From: an uncultured Gammaproteobacteria bacterium
GTDB lineage: Bacteria; Pseudomonadota; Gammaproteobacteria; Chromatiales; Chromatiaceae
Reading direction: 5' to 3'
NCBI GenBank assembly: GCA_937926265.1
Contig: CALAZS010000166.1
Location: forward strand, 1-30,450
Length of the DNA stretch: 30,450 bases
Positions 22,774 to 30,450 of the stretch are shown here, piece by piece. Both the position numbers and the translations under genes were made by a program. The notes under the pieces are model-generated. The model had not been told where the DNA came from, made no database searches, and worked only from the letters and a program-made list of their open reading frames with translations. The stretch's first letter is position 1. Each line of letters starts with the position of its first letter.

Positions 22774-24450
22774 CTAATCAGTGCCTTTTCCAAAAATGAG
22801 TGATTGCGGGTCCTCTTCGAGCAATTCAAGGAAATGCTGTAAAGCACGACCGGCTTCTGCCATTTCATCCGCCATTTTTATGATTCTGAACTGCATTGGT
22901 GAGTCTGAACGTAACAGGTTATCCAAAAGCTTCAGGGTATTATTGATGTTTGCCAGCGCCTCTTTACCGGACTTAACTGCCTCATCAAGATTTTCAGCAA
23001 TAGGCTCTACTTTAGGATCAAGCTTGGTCATCACACTTTTGAAAGCTTTCAGGGCATCATTCATTTCCGTTACAGCCTGGGCCAGCTCAGGTTTATTGGC
23101 AACGTTATTCAAACCTTTCAACATGCCATGCAGTTCTTCACCCATCTGGTCGATTTCCAGCTTCTCCATCTTTGTGAGTATGCCCTTGATGGAATCAGTG
23201 ATCTGATCAAGCTCAGCAGGAATGGTAGGTAATTCCGGTATTTGATCCTGGCCGCTTACCAGGCGAATACGCGTATCAGGATGCATATCAAGCTCTACAA
23301 ATAATTTCCCGGTTAACAGACTGCCGGTTTGCAACCTGGCTCTTAAACCCTGATCGACCAGCGTTTTCAAGGTATCCTGCGGCCCCCTGTTATCACCCTT
23401 GGCAATGATGCGTTCAGGTTCAAGTTCGATAAGTACCGGGATCATGAAACTGCTGTGGTTATGATCAAATTCCAGCCTGATATCAACAACACGGCCGATC
23501 TTGATACCCTTAAACTCTACCGGTGCCCCAACATCAAGCCCTCTGACTGATCCTTCGAAAAACAGCACAAAGTTAACCTTTCGCGTGTAAATCTGTTCTT
23601 CAATTTCCTCGAGCGAGTTATGTAAGGTAAACACGAGTTCTTCAACATTTTCAGTTGAGGCCTCGACAGTCTGAGGCGTATCGAAGGCAATGCCACCCAG
23701 CAACATGGATTGAAAGGATTCGGTCTGCATTTTAAACCCATCCGAGTCCATGCTGACCTGCATACCGCTGACATTCCAGAAACGGCTGTTACCTTTAACC
23801 AGCTCATCGAACGGCGCCTTGATAAAAACATGAATAAAAACACTATCCCTATCGTTACCCAGTTCGTAACCCTGGACTTCACCGGCCTGTATACCTCTGA
23901 AATAAATCGGTGAACCGTTATCAATCGAACCGAGCCGAGCAGAACGCAGGATTATTTCCTTGCCGGCAACATCAGCTTTGACCACGGGCGGCTCTTCCAG
24001 GCCGACAAAATGTTTTTGAATGTCTCCCTGGCCGGGTTCAATTTCAATATAGGAACCGGAAATTAATGTACTCAGTCCGGAAGCACCTCTCAAACTGATA
24101 CGTGGTCGCACTACCCAGAAACTGGTACCCCGTTTTAGGAAATCTTCGGCCTTCTTATCAAACCTGACCGTCAGCAGTACTTCTTTAAGGTCATCGGCAA
24201 ATTCAATTGATTCAACCAGGCCAATATCAACATTTTTATACTTGATCTTGGTTTTGCCCGCTTCAATACCTTCTGCAGTCCTGAAACTGATAGTTACCTG
24301 AGGGCCCTGTTCATGAATGGTTTTGACCACCAGCCAGACGCCAATCAACAGCGTGACCAGCGGCAGCAGCCAGATCGCTGAAATCGAGCCGTGTTTTTTG
24401 ACATGTGGCGTTGCCGGTTGCGACATATTGTTAGTGTTCTTTTGAGTCAT
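22774..24450 (-). CDS. pqiB: PqiB-like MCE-domain lipid-transport protein
   Basis: 558 aa, close to E. coli PqiB. One N-terminal transmembrane helix (residues ~24-43) anchors it in the inner membrane. Three MCE domains follow at about 48-140 (VTISFRTAEGIEAGKTKIKY), 165-260 (SPIYFRGIQAGEVQGYEL) and 285-395 (APVEFKGIKIGRVVDI, then LRARLQTGSLLTGKLFVEL). A long helical region (~405-545) should form the coiled-coil tube that spans the periplasm. Together with PqiA and PqiC it would carry phospholipids between the membranes. The start overlaps the pqiA 3' end by 20 bp. Confidence 0.94.
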   Translation of the reverse strand: MTQKNTNNMSQPATPHVKKHGSISAIWLLPLVTLLIGVWLVVKTIHEQGPQVTISFRTAEGIEAGKTKIKYKNVDIGLVESIEFADDLKEVLLTVRFDKKAEDFLKRGTSFWVVRPRISLRGASGLSTLISGSYIEIEPGQGDIQKHFVGLEEPPVVKADVAGKEIILRSARLGSIDNGSPIYFRGIQAGEVQGYELGNDRDSVFIHVFIKAPFDELVKGNSRFWNVSGMQVSMDSDGFKMQTESFQSMLLGGIAFDTPQTVEASTENVEELVFTLHNSLEEIEEQIYTRKVNFVLFFEGSVRGLDVGAPVEFKGIKIGRVVDIRLEFDHNHSSFMIPVLIELEPERIIAKGDNRGPQDTLKTLVDQGLRARLQTGSLLTGKLFVELDMHPDTRIRLVSGQDQIPELPTIPAELDQITDSIKGILTKMEKLEIDQMGEELHGMLKGLNNVANKPELAQAVTEMNDALKAFKSVMTKLDPKVEPIAENLDEAVKSGKEALANINNTLKLLDNLLRSDSPMQFRIIKMADEMAEAGRALQHFLELLEEDPQSLIFGKGTD

Positions 24451-25711
24451 CCTGTTTGCAATTATCCCATATCAGGCGGGAATCAAAACTATGTGCAGCA
24501 AAAATAGTTATCACAACTACCGCGGCAAAAAATGAAGCACCGGTTTCCACCTCAACCGTGGCAAATGCACCCAGTTTTACCAACGATATCAGGATACCGA
24601 TCAGGAAGATATCTATCATTGACCAGGCGCCGACAACTTCAGTAACCCTGAATAAATGCGTCCTGTCTTTTGGTCGCCAGCAGGAGCCTTTCTGGACAGA
24701 TACCAGCAGGTAGGAAAGTACCATCAGTTTAATCACCGGCACCATGATACTTGCAAAAAACACCAGCAGTGCCAGGCCCCACAAATTTGACTCTATAAGA
24801 CTCACGACTCCACTTAATATCGTGTCAGGATGACCGCTGCCAAACGATTTAAAAGTCATAATCGGATATACATTGGCCGGTATGTAAAGAATAATTGCTG
24901 TAATCACCAGGGCCCAGGTTCGGGCAATACTGTTATCTTTTCTGTGAGAAAGTTTTTCACCACACCTTGGACAATTAGACCTGTTACCTGATGCCTCCGT
25001 CTGGGACATCGTATCTTCAGTCAGAAACTCACAGGTTCTGCATCGAACCAGGCCGTGACGGCTAATAGATAAATTTTCAGGTCTGACCGTCGGCTTTACC
25101 GGGTGCGCCTGCCAAATCAGACGTTCATCTAAATTGGCAACTGCTGCAACCAGGCACAATAAAAGCGCAATCATTAAAAATAACGCCACACCAGGTATCA
25201 CCGTGGCAATATCGCCGAGCTTCACAATAGCGATAAAAACTCCCAGCATGAAAACACCAATCAAACTCCAGGGCATAATTTTTTTAATGTACCTGAACAT
25301 TAGATAACCACCCGGCATGGCGACATCCAACTTGATTGAAAGAATGATGTAAAGCAAACCGGCTATGACCAGTACCGGGAACAGAATGCTGGTGATAAAC
25401 ACCAGGATGCCGAGTTCAAAAAAACCCTGGTGGAAAAATTCCAGCGTCGATGAAACCAGGAAAATCTGTTCAACACGCCCCCCCAGCTGCAGCGACAGGA
25501 AAGGAAAAAAGTTGGAAAATACCAGTAACAGCAAAGCCGTTGAGGTAAATGCCAAAACCTTGTCGACACCATGATCAACCTGACGATACAACTCGGAACC
25601 ACAGCGTGTGCATGCCGCCTTACTGTTCTGGTTCAGGGGCACAACCGCATGCAGCGCATCGCATTCGGCGCAGGCAATCCATTCGCTTGTATCGTTATTA
25701 TCAGTAGTCAC
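24431..25711 (-). CDS. pqiA: PqiA-like inner-membrane protein with two zinc-ribbon motifs
   Basis: 426 aa, E. coli PqiA length. Two related halves each begin with a Cys4 motif: C14-x2-C17...C34-x2-C37 and C224-x2-C227...C247-x2-C250, followed by four membrane helices (FSNFFPFLSLQLGG in the first half, NVYPIMTFKSFG in the second). It is the inner-membrane partner of PqiB. It starts with GTG and lacks its own Shine-Dalgarno; a tiny leader reading frame (25714-25734) with a better ribosome site ends 2 bp before the GTG. It diverges from thrC with 90 bp between. Confidence 0.93.
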   Translation of the reverse strand: MTTDNNDTSEWIACAECDALHAVVPLNQNSKAACTRCGSELYRQVDHGVDKVLAFTSTALLLLVFSNFFPFLSLQLGGRVEQIFLVSSTLEFFHQGFFELGILVFITSILFPVLVIAGLLYIILSIKLDVAMPGGYLMFRYIKKIMPWSLIGVFMLGVFIAIVKLGDIATVIPGVALFLMIALLLCLVAAVANLDERLIWQAHPVKPTVRPENLSISRHGLVRCRTCEFLTEDTMSQTEASGNRSNCPRCGEKLSHRKDNSIARTWALVITAIILYIPANVYPIMTFKSFGSGHPDTILSGVVSLIESNLWGLALLVFFASIMVPVIKLMVLSYLLVSVQKGSCWRPKDRTHLFRVTEVVGAWSMIDIFLIGILISLVKLGAFATVEVETGASFFAAVVVITIFAAHSFDSRLIWDNCKQDDSKEH

Positions 25712-25713
25712 GG

Positions 25714-25734
25714 TTATATTGAAAATTTGTTCAT
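25714..25734 (-). other. Possible leader peptide before pqiA
   Basis: ATG AAC AAA TTT TCA ATA TAA encodes MNKFSI. An AGGGGG run lies 7 bases upstream of the ATG, and the TAA ends 2 bases before the pqiA GTG. The frame is not that of pqiA. Real translation is not proven. Confidence 0.35.
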
Positions 25735-25801
25735 CTCAAGGCCCCCTGAGTGAATGATATGTTAGAATTCGCAAAATTGTAATTTTCCAAACGATAAAGA
25801 T

Positions 25802-27271
25802 ATGCATTTCATAGAAACCCGTGGCAACGATAGCCAGCATGCCGAAAAAGTGACGTTTTCCGAGGCAATTTTAAGCCCTCTGTGTTCTTTTGGTGGGATT
25901 TACTCTCCTGAGTACCTGCCTGACCTGGGTGATGGCTTTTTGAGTAAGCACATTGATTCAAATTACAAAACACTGGCCAAGGCTATACTTCTGGCCTTTG
26001 AAATCGATATCGACAACGATGTGATTGATCAGGCACTCAGCCTCTATGATGACTTCGACGACCCGGAAAACCCGGTACCCGTTGTTAAGGTGGAAGAAGA
26101 TCTTTATGTTAGCGAGCTTTACCACGGCCCCACCCGTGCGTTCAAAGACATGGCTTTACAGCCATTTGGCGTGATTCTGTCTGACCTGGCGGTAAAGCGA
26201 AATGAAAACTACCTGGTACTGGCTGCCACCAGTGGTGATACCGGCCCTGCCGCGCTGGAAACATTCAAAAACAAGACGAATGTCAAAGTATCCTGTTTAT
26301 ACCCGGATGGTGGCACTTCAGATGTACAGCGCCTGCAAATGGTCACCGAAAATGCGGCAAACCTGAAGGTGATTGGCATTCATGGTGATTTTGATGATGC
26401 CCAGTCTGCATTAAAAATGCTGTTAGCCTCTGACAAGTTCAAAAACAAGCTGAAGGAAAAACATACCTACCTGTCAGCTGCCAATTCGGTTAATTTTGGC
26501 CGCATCATTTTCCAGATCATTTATCACATCTACAGCTACCTTGAGCTGGTTAGACAAAATGCCATTTCACTCGGTGAAGAAGTGTACCTGAATGTGCCCA
26601 GCGGCAACTTTGGTAATGCCCTGGGTGGCTACTATGCCAAAAAAATGGGCTTGCCGGTCAGAAAGATAATGATTGCCTCTAACCGTAATAATGTTTTAAC
26701 CGACTTTATCAATGAAGGCACATATGACCTGAGAGACCGTTCTGTGATTGCCACGAGTTCCCCTGCGATGGACATTCTCAAGTCATCGAATGTTGAACGT
26801 ATTCTGTTTGACATGTTTGGTAAGGAACGCACCAAAGAATTGATGCTGCAACTTGATCACGAAAAGCACTATCAGTTGCATGCAGATGAACTGGCCAAAG
26901 TGCAGGAGAATTTTGCTGCTGCTTTTTGTAATGATGAAGATGGCAAGACTTACATCCAGACTGCCTTTAAAAACGGATACCTGATGGATCCACATACAGC
27001 TACCTGTTTTAAGGCTTACGATGAATGCCGATCGGAACCTTTAAAAACCATCGTTTATTCAACCGCTGAATGGACCAAGTTTTCACCGACAATTGCCAAT
27101 GCCCTCACCGGTGAAATCGATGCGCATGATCTCGATGCATTAAAATCAATTTCGCATGAAGCCGGAGTGAAAATCCCGGAAAGAATCAGTGCCCTGTTTG
27201 AACAGGAAATTGTTCAGAAAACCGTGATTGATAAAGAAGATATTGAACAGGAAGTGCTTGGCTTTATTTGA
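25802..27271 (+). CDS. thrC: Threonine synthase
   Basis: 489 aa, the longer proteobacterial form. It converts O-phosphohomoserine to threonine using PLP. Motifs: LSPLCSFGGIYSPE near the N-terminus, the PLP lysine in LYHGPTRAFKDMALQPFG (K115), the ATSGDTGPAA phosphate/substrate loop (142-151), LYPDGGTSDVQRLQM, SAANSVNFGRIIFQ, and the glycine-rich VPSGNFGNALGGYYAKKMGL. The ATG has only a weak upstream purine run (ATAAAGAT). Its TGA is directly followed by the convergent GGDEF stop, the two forming the palindrome tgatca. The usual hom gene is not next to it. Confidence 0.96.
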   Translation: MHFIETRGNDSQHAEKVTFSEAILSPLCSFGGIYSPEYLPDLGDGFLSKHIDSNYKTLAKAILLAFEIDIDNDVIDQALSLYDDFDDPENPVPVVKVEEDLYVSELYHGPTRAFKDMALQPFGVILSDLAVKRNENYLVLAATSGDTGPAALETFKNKTNVKVSCLYPDGGTSDVQRLQMVTENAANLKVIGIHGDFDDAQSALKMLLASDKFKNKLKEKHTYLSAANSVNFGRIIFQIIYHIYSYLELVRQNAISLGEEVYLNVPSGNFGNALGGYYAKKMGLPVRKIMIASNRNNVLTDFINEGTYDLRDRSVIATSSPAMDILKSSNVERILFDMFGKERTKELMLQLDHEKHYQLHADELAKVQENFAAAFCNDEDGKTYIQTAFKNGYLMDPHTATCFKAYDECRSEPLKTIVYSTAEWTKFSPTIANALTGEIDAHDLDALKSISHEAGVKIPERISALFEQEIVQKTVIDKEDIEQEVLGFI

Positions 27272-28246
27272 TCAGAACAGGTCAACGTTATTGTCACCTG
27301 CACCAGACTCAGCTTCTGGAAGCTCGTCATAGGAAACAACCCTGTTTCTGCCATTTTCCTTGGCAAAATAAAGTGCCTTGTCGGCATGATCAATCAACGT
27401 GGTTGGCAGTGTGTTCTGCTCACACTTTGTATAGCCAATACTGACCGTCACCTTGCCAACGCCCGGAAAATCATAAGACTCAACCACTTTTCTAAATCGA
27501 TCCAGAACCGGTTGGACATCATCAATACCAGACGTTTCCAGCAATAAAACAAATTCCTCACCACCGAATCGAAAAGGAATATCCTTGTAGCGAAAGTTCT
27601 GTTCCATTAAACGTGAAAAATGTAACAGAACTTCGTCACCATATAGATGGCCATAGGTATCATTGACACGTTTAAAGTGATCTATATCCATGACTGCAAG
27701 CCATAACAAAGAATCGGACTTACTTGCCAGCCTGTCCAGTTGTGACTGGTAATAAACATTGAAAGACTTCCGGTTTAACAGACTGGTCAGCTGATCGCGT
27801 TCCATATCATCAACCAGGTTGACCTGGTGTACGAAGACCTCAACCATTTGCAGGACCCGGGTTCTTATGATGGGGTCTTCCGGAAAGTCATTAATGTAAA
27901 CCAGGCGCATCGGCCCAAGGTCACTGCTTACCGGTATCGAAATAAGATTATCGACAGTCTGGATGCCGGAAAAGAAAGACCGGCTGCTTTCCCGGGAAAA
28001 CCTGGCAAGCTTTTCAATATCTATGCGCTGGTCAATACGCTGATCATGAAAATCGATACAACGAAAAACCAAAGAATGACTGTCCTGCTGTTCTTCTGTT
28101 TTCTCATTGGAAAAAACCTCAAACATTTTAATTTGAGATTCAGGTAACAGTTTTGGTAAAGCTTTTTCAAGCACATAACGGTTTAACGACAGACCGTTTC
28201 GCTGCTGATTAAGACCCAGGGTCAATGAAAAAAGAAAATCATCCAT
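27272..28246 (-). CDS. GGDEF-domain diguanylate cyclase
   Basis: 324 aa, no membrane segment. The N-terminal half (~1-145) looks like a GAF-type sensor region but is not firmly recognised; it contains a DQRIDQRID duplication (residues ~68-76). The GGDEF domain covers ~145-310: DQLTSLLNRKSF, AVMDIDHFKRVNDTYGH, the catalytic GGEEF (228-232), and VTVSIGYTKC, ADKALYFAKENGRNRV. An RxxD inhibitory site (R219-x-x-D222) lies five residues before GGEEF, so product feedback by c-di-GMP is expected. The enzyme should make c-di-GMP. No cognate effector is adjacent; the cNMP domain on the RND protein and the HDOD proteins are in the same window. Confidence 0.93.
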   Translation of the reverse strand: MDDFLFSLTLGLNQQRNGLSLNRYVLEKALPKLLPESQIKMFEVFSNEKTEEQQDSHSLVFRCIDFHDQRIDQRIDIEKLARFSRESSRSFFSGIQTVDNLISIPVSSDLGPMRLVYINDFPEDPIIRTRVLQMVEVFVHQVNLVDDMERDQLTSLLNRKSFNVYYQSQLDRLASKSDSLLWLAVMDIDHFKRVNDTYGHLYGDEVLLHFSRLMEQNFRYKDIPFRFGGEEFVLLLETSGIDDVQPVLDRFRKVVESYDFPGVGKVTVSIGYTKCEQNTLPTTLIDHADKALYFAKENGRNRVVSYDELPEAESGAGDNNVDLF

Positions 28247-28311
28247 ATTTTATCTGGCAAAACACTGGCTTTGCTTATTATTGCCGGCAATTTTTAAGTT
28301 TCAGTTATTAG

Positions 28312-28339
28312 ATACAAGTTTGGCCTAATAATACAAGTT
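28312..28339. repeat. Pair of 9-bp direct repeats upstream of the IMPase gene
   Basis: The sequence atacaagtt occurs at 28312-28320 and 28331-28339, 19 bp apart. The second copy touches the candidate -35 hexamer. Confidence 0.45.
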
Positions 28340-28366
28340 GGACAAGACAGCAATTCCTGTTTTAAT
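28339..28366 (+). promoter_or_regulatory. Candidate promoter of the IMPase-family gene
   Basis: TGGACA (28339-28344), 16-bp spacer, TTTAAT (28361-28366), each matching 5 of 6 consensus positions. A GGAG ribosome site lies 9 bases before the ATG at 28409. Confidence 0.45.
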
Positions 28367-28408
28367 CAACTGTTTCGAAAGTCCATTAGTTAGCTGGAGA
28401 AACGCCTG

Positions 28409-29212
28409 ATGAACAAACTGCCTGAACTGGCAAAACTTGAAGCGATTGCCAGAGATGCAGCCTCAAAACATATCATGCCTCTTTTTGGGAATGCCGAGCG
28501 TCGATTTAAATCCGACAAAAGTGTCGTGACCGAGGCAGACCTGGCTACTCAACAGGCTTTATATAAATCGCTTAAAGACAACTGGCCTGAATTTGGTTTT
28601 CTAGCAGAGGAAATGACAGCAGAAGAACAAAAACAGCATCTGCAAAACAATGAACAGGGACTGTGGATTGTCGACCCGCTGGATGGCACGAGTAATTTCG
28701 CAGCCGGCATCCCGTATTTTGCCATTTCCATCGCCCTGATCGTTAATGGCAAGGTCAGGATTGGCCTGGTTTATGATCCGAACAGAAACGAAGCTTTCAG
28801 TGCAACTGACAGCACTCCGTCTCAATTAAACGGCACAGCCATTGCAGAAGTCGCCGCTAAAGTTGCAACCCCGGAAAAACTTTCACAGTGTATTGGAGTG
28901 GTTGATTTTAAAAGACTGCCCGCTGAGCTGGCGACCAAAATAGCAACCCGACAGCCTTTCAGTTCACAACGCAGTTTCGGCTCAGTTGCGTTGGACTGGT
29001 GCTGGCTGGCAGCACATCGTTTTCATGTTTACCTGCATGGGCGTTCCAACATCTGGGACTACGCAGCGGGAGATCTTATCTTTCGCCAGGCAGGAGGCCA
29101 CAGCTGTACACTGGATAACGAGGCAGTTTTTTATCCGGATGTCACGCCACGCTCAGCAGTTGCAGCATTGGATGAAAAACACTTTGAGAGCTGGAAAGCT
29201 TTTCTGGCATAA
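28409..29212 (+). CDS. Inositol-monophosphatase-family phosphatase
   Basis: 267 aa, typical for the Mg-dependent FIG superfamily. The three metal-site motifs are present: E67-E68 (FLAEEMT), DPLDGTSNF (89-97) and WDYAAGDLIFRQAGG (216-230). Members dephosphorylate inositol phosphate, histidinol phosphate, fructose bisphosphate or PAP; the substrate cannot be chosen here. It stands alone, divergent from the GGDEF gene, with its own promoter candidate and Shine-Dalgarno. The gene converges on the SDR gene with a 30-bp gap. Confidence 0.9.
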   Translation: MNKLPELAKLEAIARDAASKHIMPLFGNAERRFKSDKSVVTEADLATQQALYKSLKDNWPEFGFLAEEMTAEEQKQHLQNNEQGLWIVDPLDGTSNFAAGIPYFAISIALIVNGKVRIGLVYDPNRNEAFSATDSTPSQLNGTAIAEVAAKVATPEKLSQCIGVVDFKRLPAELATKIATRQPFSSQRSFGSVALDWCWLAAHRFHVYLHGRSNIWDYAAGDLIFRQAGGHSCTLDNEAVFYPDVTPRSAVAALDEKHFESWKAFLA

Positions 29213-29242
29213 AAACTTCCATATGGCCTTATATATAAACTG

Positions 29243-30001
29243 TTAACCTTGATTGGCTTTTGACCAGTTTTTCATCAACTCGGCATATTCTTCAGGCGCA
29301 AAAATCTGGCGCAGATCAACAAAACTGCCTGATGCGTATTCCTTGAGGGGTTCTAAAGCATCAAAAATTCGTTTCGCTGCATCCCGCGGTGATTGCATTG
29401 CTTCAGTACCATATGCTGCCTTGAGTCGTTTTAAAGCAGGAAATGCTTGGCTATCAGCACTTTCTGTCAGATAGGCCATCATGTCGGTATCAATTAAACC
29501 AGGCGCAATGGCTGCAATATGAGTTTCAGGAAATTCATGCGCATACAGTTTGCCGAGCATGTTTAATGTCGCCTTGGAAAGTGCATAACCTCCCCAGCCC
29601 TTGTTTCCGAGCACCGCTGCACCTGATGACATCAGTAAAACCTGGTCTACGGTGATATTTGATTCGAGCAGGTAATCAAGAATAACCTTGTTGGACCAGA
29701 CATTGATTTCCATTATCTCTCGCAGTTCATCAACACTGGCTTGCTGCATGTGCTTGATCTCCCCAAGTATGCCCGCGTTAAGAACAACCACCTGCAAATG
29801 ATCTACATCACTTAACAACTGGTCGAGCACAACAGGCACGCTTTGAAGATCGGTGAGATCACAGTTTTCGTGTATGAGGTTTTCAGCAAAAGTATTACCC
29901 GACCGACTTAAGCCATATACCTTGTAGCCTTTGTGCAGAAACTCTTCTGCTATACCCCTGCCAAGACCGCGACTGATACCGGTTATCAACGCATTGTTCA
30001 T
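29243..30001 (-). CDS. Short-chain dehydrogenase/reductase
   Basis: 252 aa, classical SDR. The NAD(P)-binding motif TGISRGLG (7-14), the NAG motif (75-77), catalytic Ser in LLMSSGAA (S125/S126) and YALSK (Y139, K143) are all present, followed by IAPGLIDTDM. Substrate and pathway are unknown. Its start codon overlaps the tsaB stop by 4 bp (ATGA), so it is translated with tsaB. Confidence 0.92.
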   Translation of the reverse strand: MNNALITGISRGLGRGIAEEFLHKGYKVYGLSRSGNTFAENLIHENCDLTDLQSVPVVLDQLLSDVDHLQVVVLNAGILGEIKHMQQASVDELREIMEINVWSNKVILDYLLESNITVDQVLLMSSGAAVLGNKGWGGYALSKATLNMLGKLYAHEFPETHIAAIAPGLIDTDMMAYLTESADSQAFPALKRLKAAYGTEAMQSPRDAAKRIFDALEPLKEYASGSFVDLRQIFAPEEYAELMKNWSKANQG

Positions 30002-30450
30002 GAAGACTTTTTCCAGGCAACTTCATTACGTAAATATATGGGCAATGCCTGGTCAGCGTTAACGGCTTTGCCCTGCTTAAAGTCTGGGACAGCCAGTACT
30101 GCAATCTCATCTGCACGGGTAATCATGTCGGGAAAAACCTGCTTAAGTTCCATAGCTATTGAATTGCTTAGCTGCATTTCATAAACCGCCCAGCCACTTC
30201 CTGATCCAATCCAACTTGATTCAACCCAAGTTGATCCAATTGGGCCTGATCCATTCAAATTGATTTCAAGCGCATCCGGTTTGATTACCATTTCATCAAT
30301 AACCGGTTGCATTAATGCATCCGGATCCAGTTCAAAGGCCCCAAAATAAACTTCATTCATACGTGCATCAAAAGCAGACAATACCTTTGTCGCCTGGTAT
30401 TCAGTATATGCACGCTGTGCCAGTGCACGCAAAGTTGATACAGGAACAAC
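29998..30450 (-). CDS. tsaB: TsaB, t6A tRNA-modification factor (3' part; 5' end outside window)
   Basis: About 150 C-terminal residues are visible; the frame is still open at the right edge. It begins VVPVSTLRALAQRA and has SAFDARMNEVYFGAF, both typical of TsaB, and ends ALPIYLRNEVAWKKSS, the usual TsaB C-terminus. TsaB is an inactive kinase-fold partner of TsaD needed for N6-threonylcarbamoyladenosine in tRNA. Before IGSGSGWAVYE (the G.G...Y motif) there is an extra GSGPIGSTWVESSW stretch encoded by decayed 15-bp repeats. The SDR gene overlaps its stop. Confidence 0.9.
   Translation of the reverse strand, partial: VVPVSTLRALAQRAYTEYQATKVLSAFDARMNEVYFGAFELDPDALMQPVIDEMVIKPDALEINLNGSGPIGSTWVESSWIGSGSGWAVYEMQLSNSIAMELKQVFPDMITRADEIAVLAVPDFKQGKAVNADQALPIYLRNEVAWKKSS
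30202..30270. repeat. 15-bp tandem array within tsaB
   Basis: Units start at 30202, 30217, 30232 and 30247 (tgatccaatccaact, tgattcaacccaagt, tgatccaattgggcc, tgatccattcaaat) with a fifth partial unit. They encode Gly-Ser-Trp-rich residues next to the conserved GSGW motif. Confidence 0.7.

Overview
The window looks like core chromosome of a gammaproteobacterium of moderate GC (mid-40s percent by eye). It has an outer membrane and LPS: kdsB, lpxK, lolCD, pqiABC, tsaB and a csiV-like gene right after mfd. The order lolC-lolD / DUF2062 / comEC-exbB-exbD-lpxK-trm112-kdsB matches, from memory, the block in Pseudomonas, and a variant of it (comEC-msbA-lpxK-ycaR-kdsB) exists in E. coli. An uncultured marine or environmental lineage is likely, but genus cannot be read from this DNA. 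No rRNA, tRNA, CRISPR, IS or prophage was seen. Coding density is very high. The longest gene-free stretch is about 250 bp (12216-12468).

Layout, left to right. A left-truncated ParA/MinD-like gene with an odd repeated tail (+) meets a long minus-strand series (8721 to 719): comEC, exbB, exbD, lpxK, trm112, kdsB, metZ and a degenerate HDOD gene. DUF2062 (+) diverges from comEC and converges on the minus operon lolC-lolD-HDOD. Four plus-strand units follow: a small secreted protein ending in a clear terminator, a TrpD2/YbiB-like gene with a Rieske ferredoxin, and mfd overlapping a csiV-like gene. These converge on a tight five-gene minus operon (25711 to 18414): pqiA, pqiB, pqiC, a LolA-like protein and a giant MMPL/RND protein with a C-terminal cyclic-nucleotide-binding domain. 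Then come thrC (+), a GGDEF diguanylate cyclase (-), an inositol-monophosphatase-family gene (+), and the operon tsaB (cut by the right edge)-SDR (-).

Functionally, envelope biogenesis dominates: Kdo activation (KdsB), lipid A 4'-kinase (LpxK), lipoprotein release (LolCD), phospholipid transport (Pqi) and a proton-driven ExbBD motor. Around it sit methionine and threonine biosynthesis (MetZ, ThrC), transcription-coupled repair (Mfd), DNA uptake (ComEC), tRNA t6A synthesis (TsaB) and signalling (two HDOD, one GGDEF, one cNMP-binding domain).

The best candidates for something new are: (1) the Pqi + LolA-like + RND-cNMP operon, which looks like one envelope lipid/lipoprotein trafficking unit with built-in second-messenger control; (2) the TrpD2-like/Rieske pair, in which the PRPP loop of anthranilate phosphoribosyltransferase is replaced; (3) an unusual load of short decayed tandem repeats (9, 12, 13 and 15 bp), two of which duplicate the start-codon regions of lpxK and mfd; (4) an 80-bp element with perfect 14-bp inverted ends; (5) a three-fold, 40-residue-period motif in the tail of the first protein.
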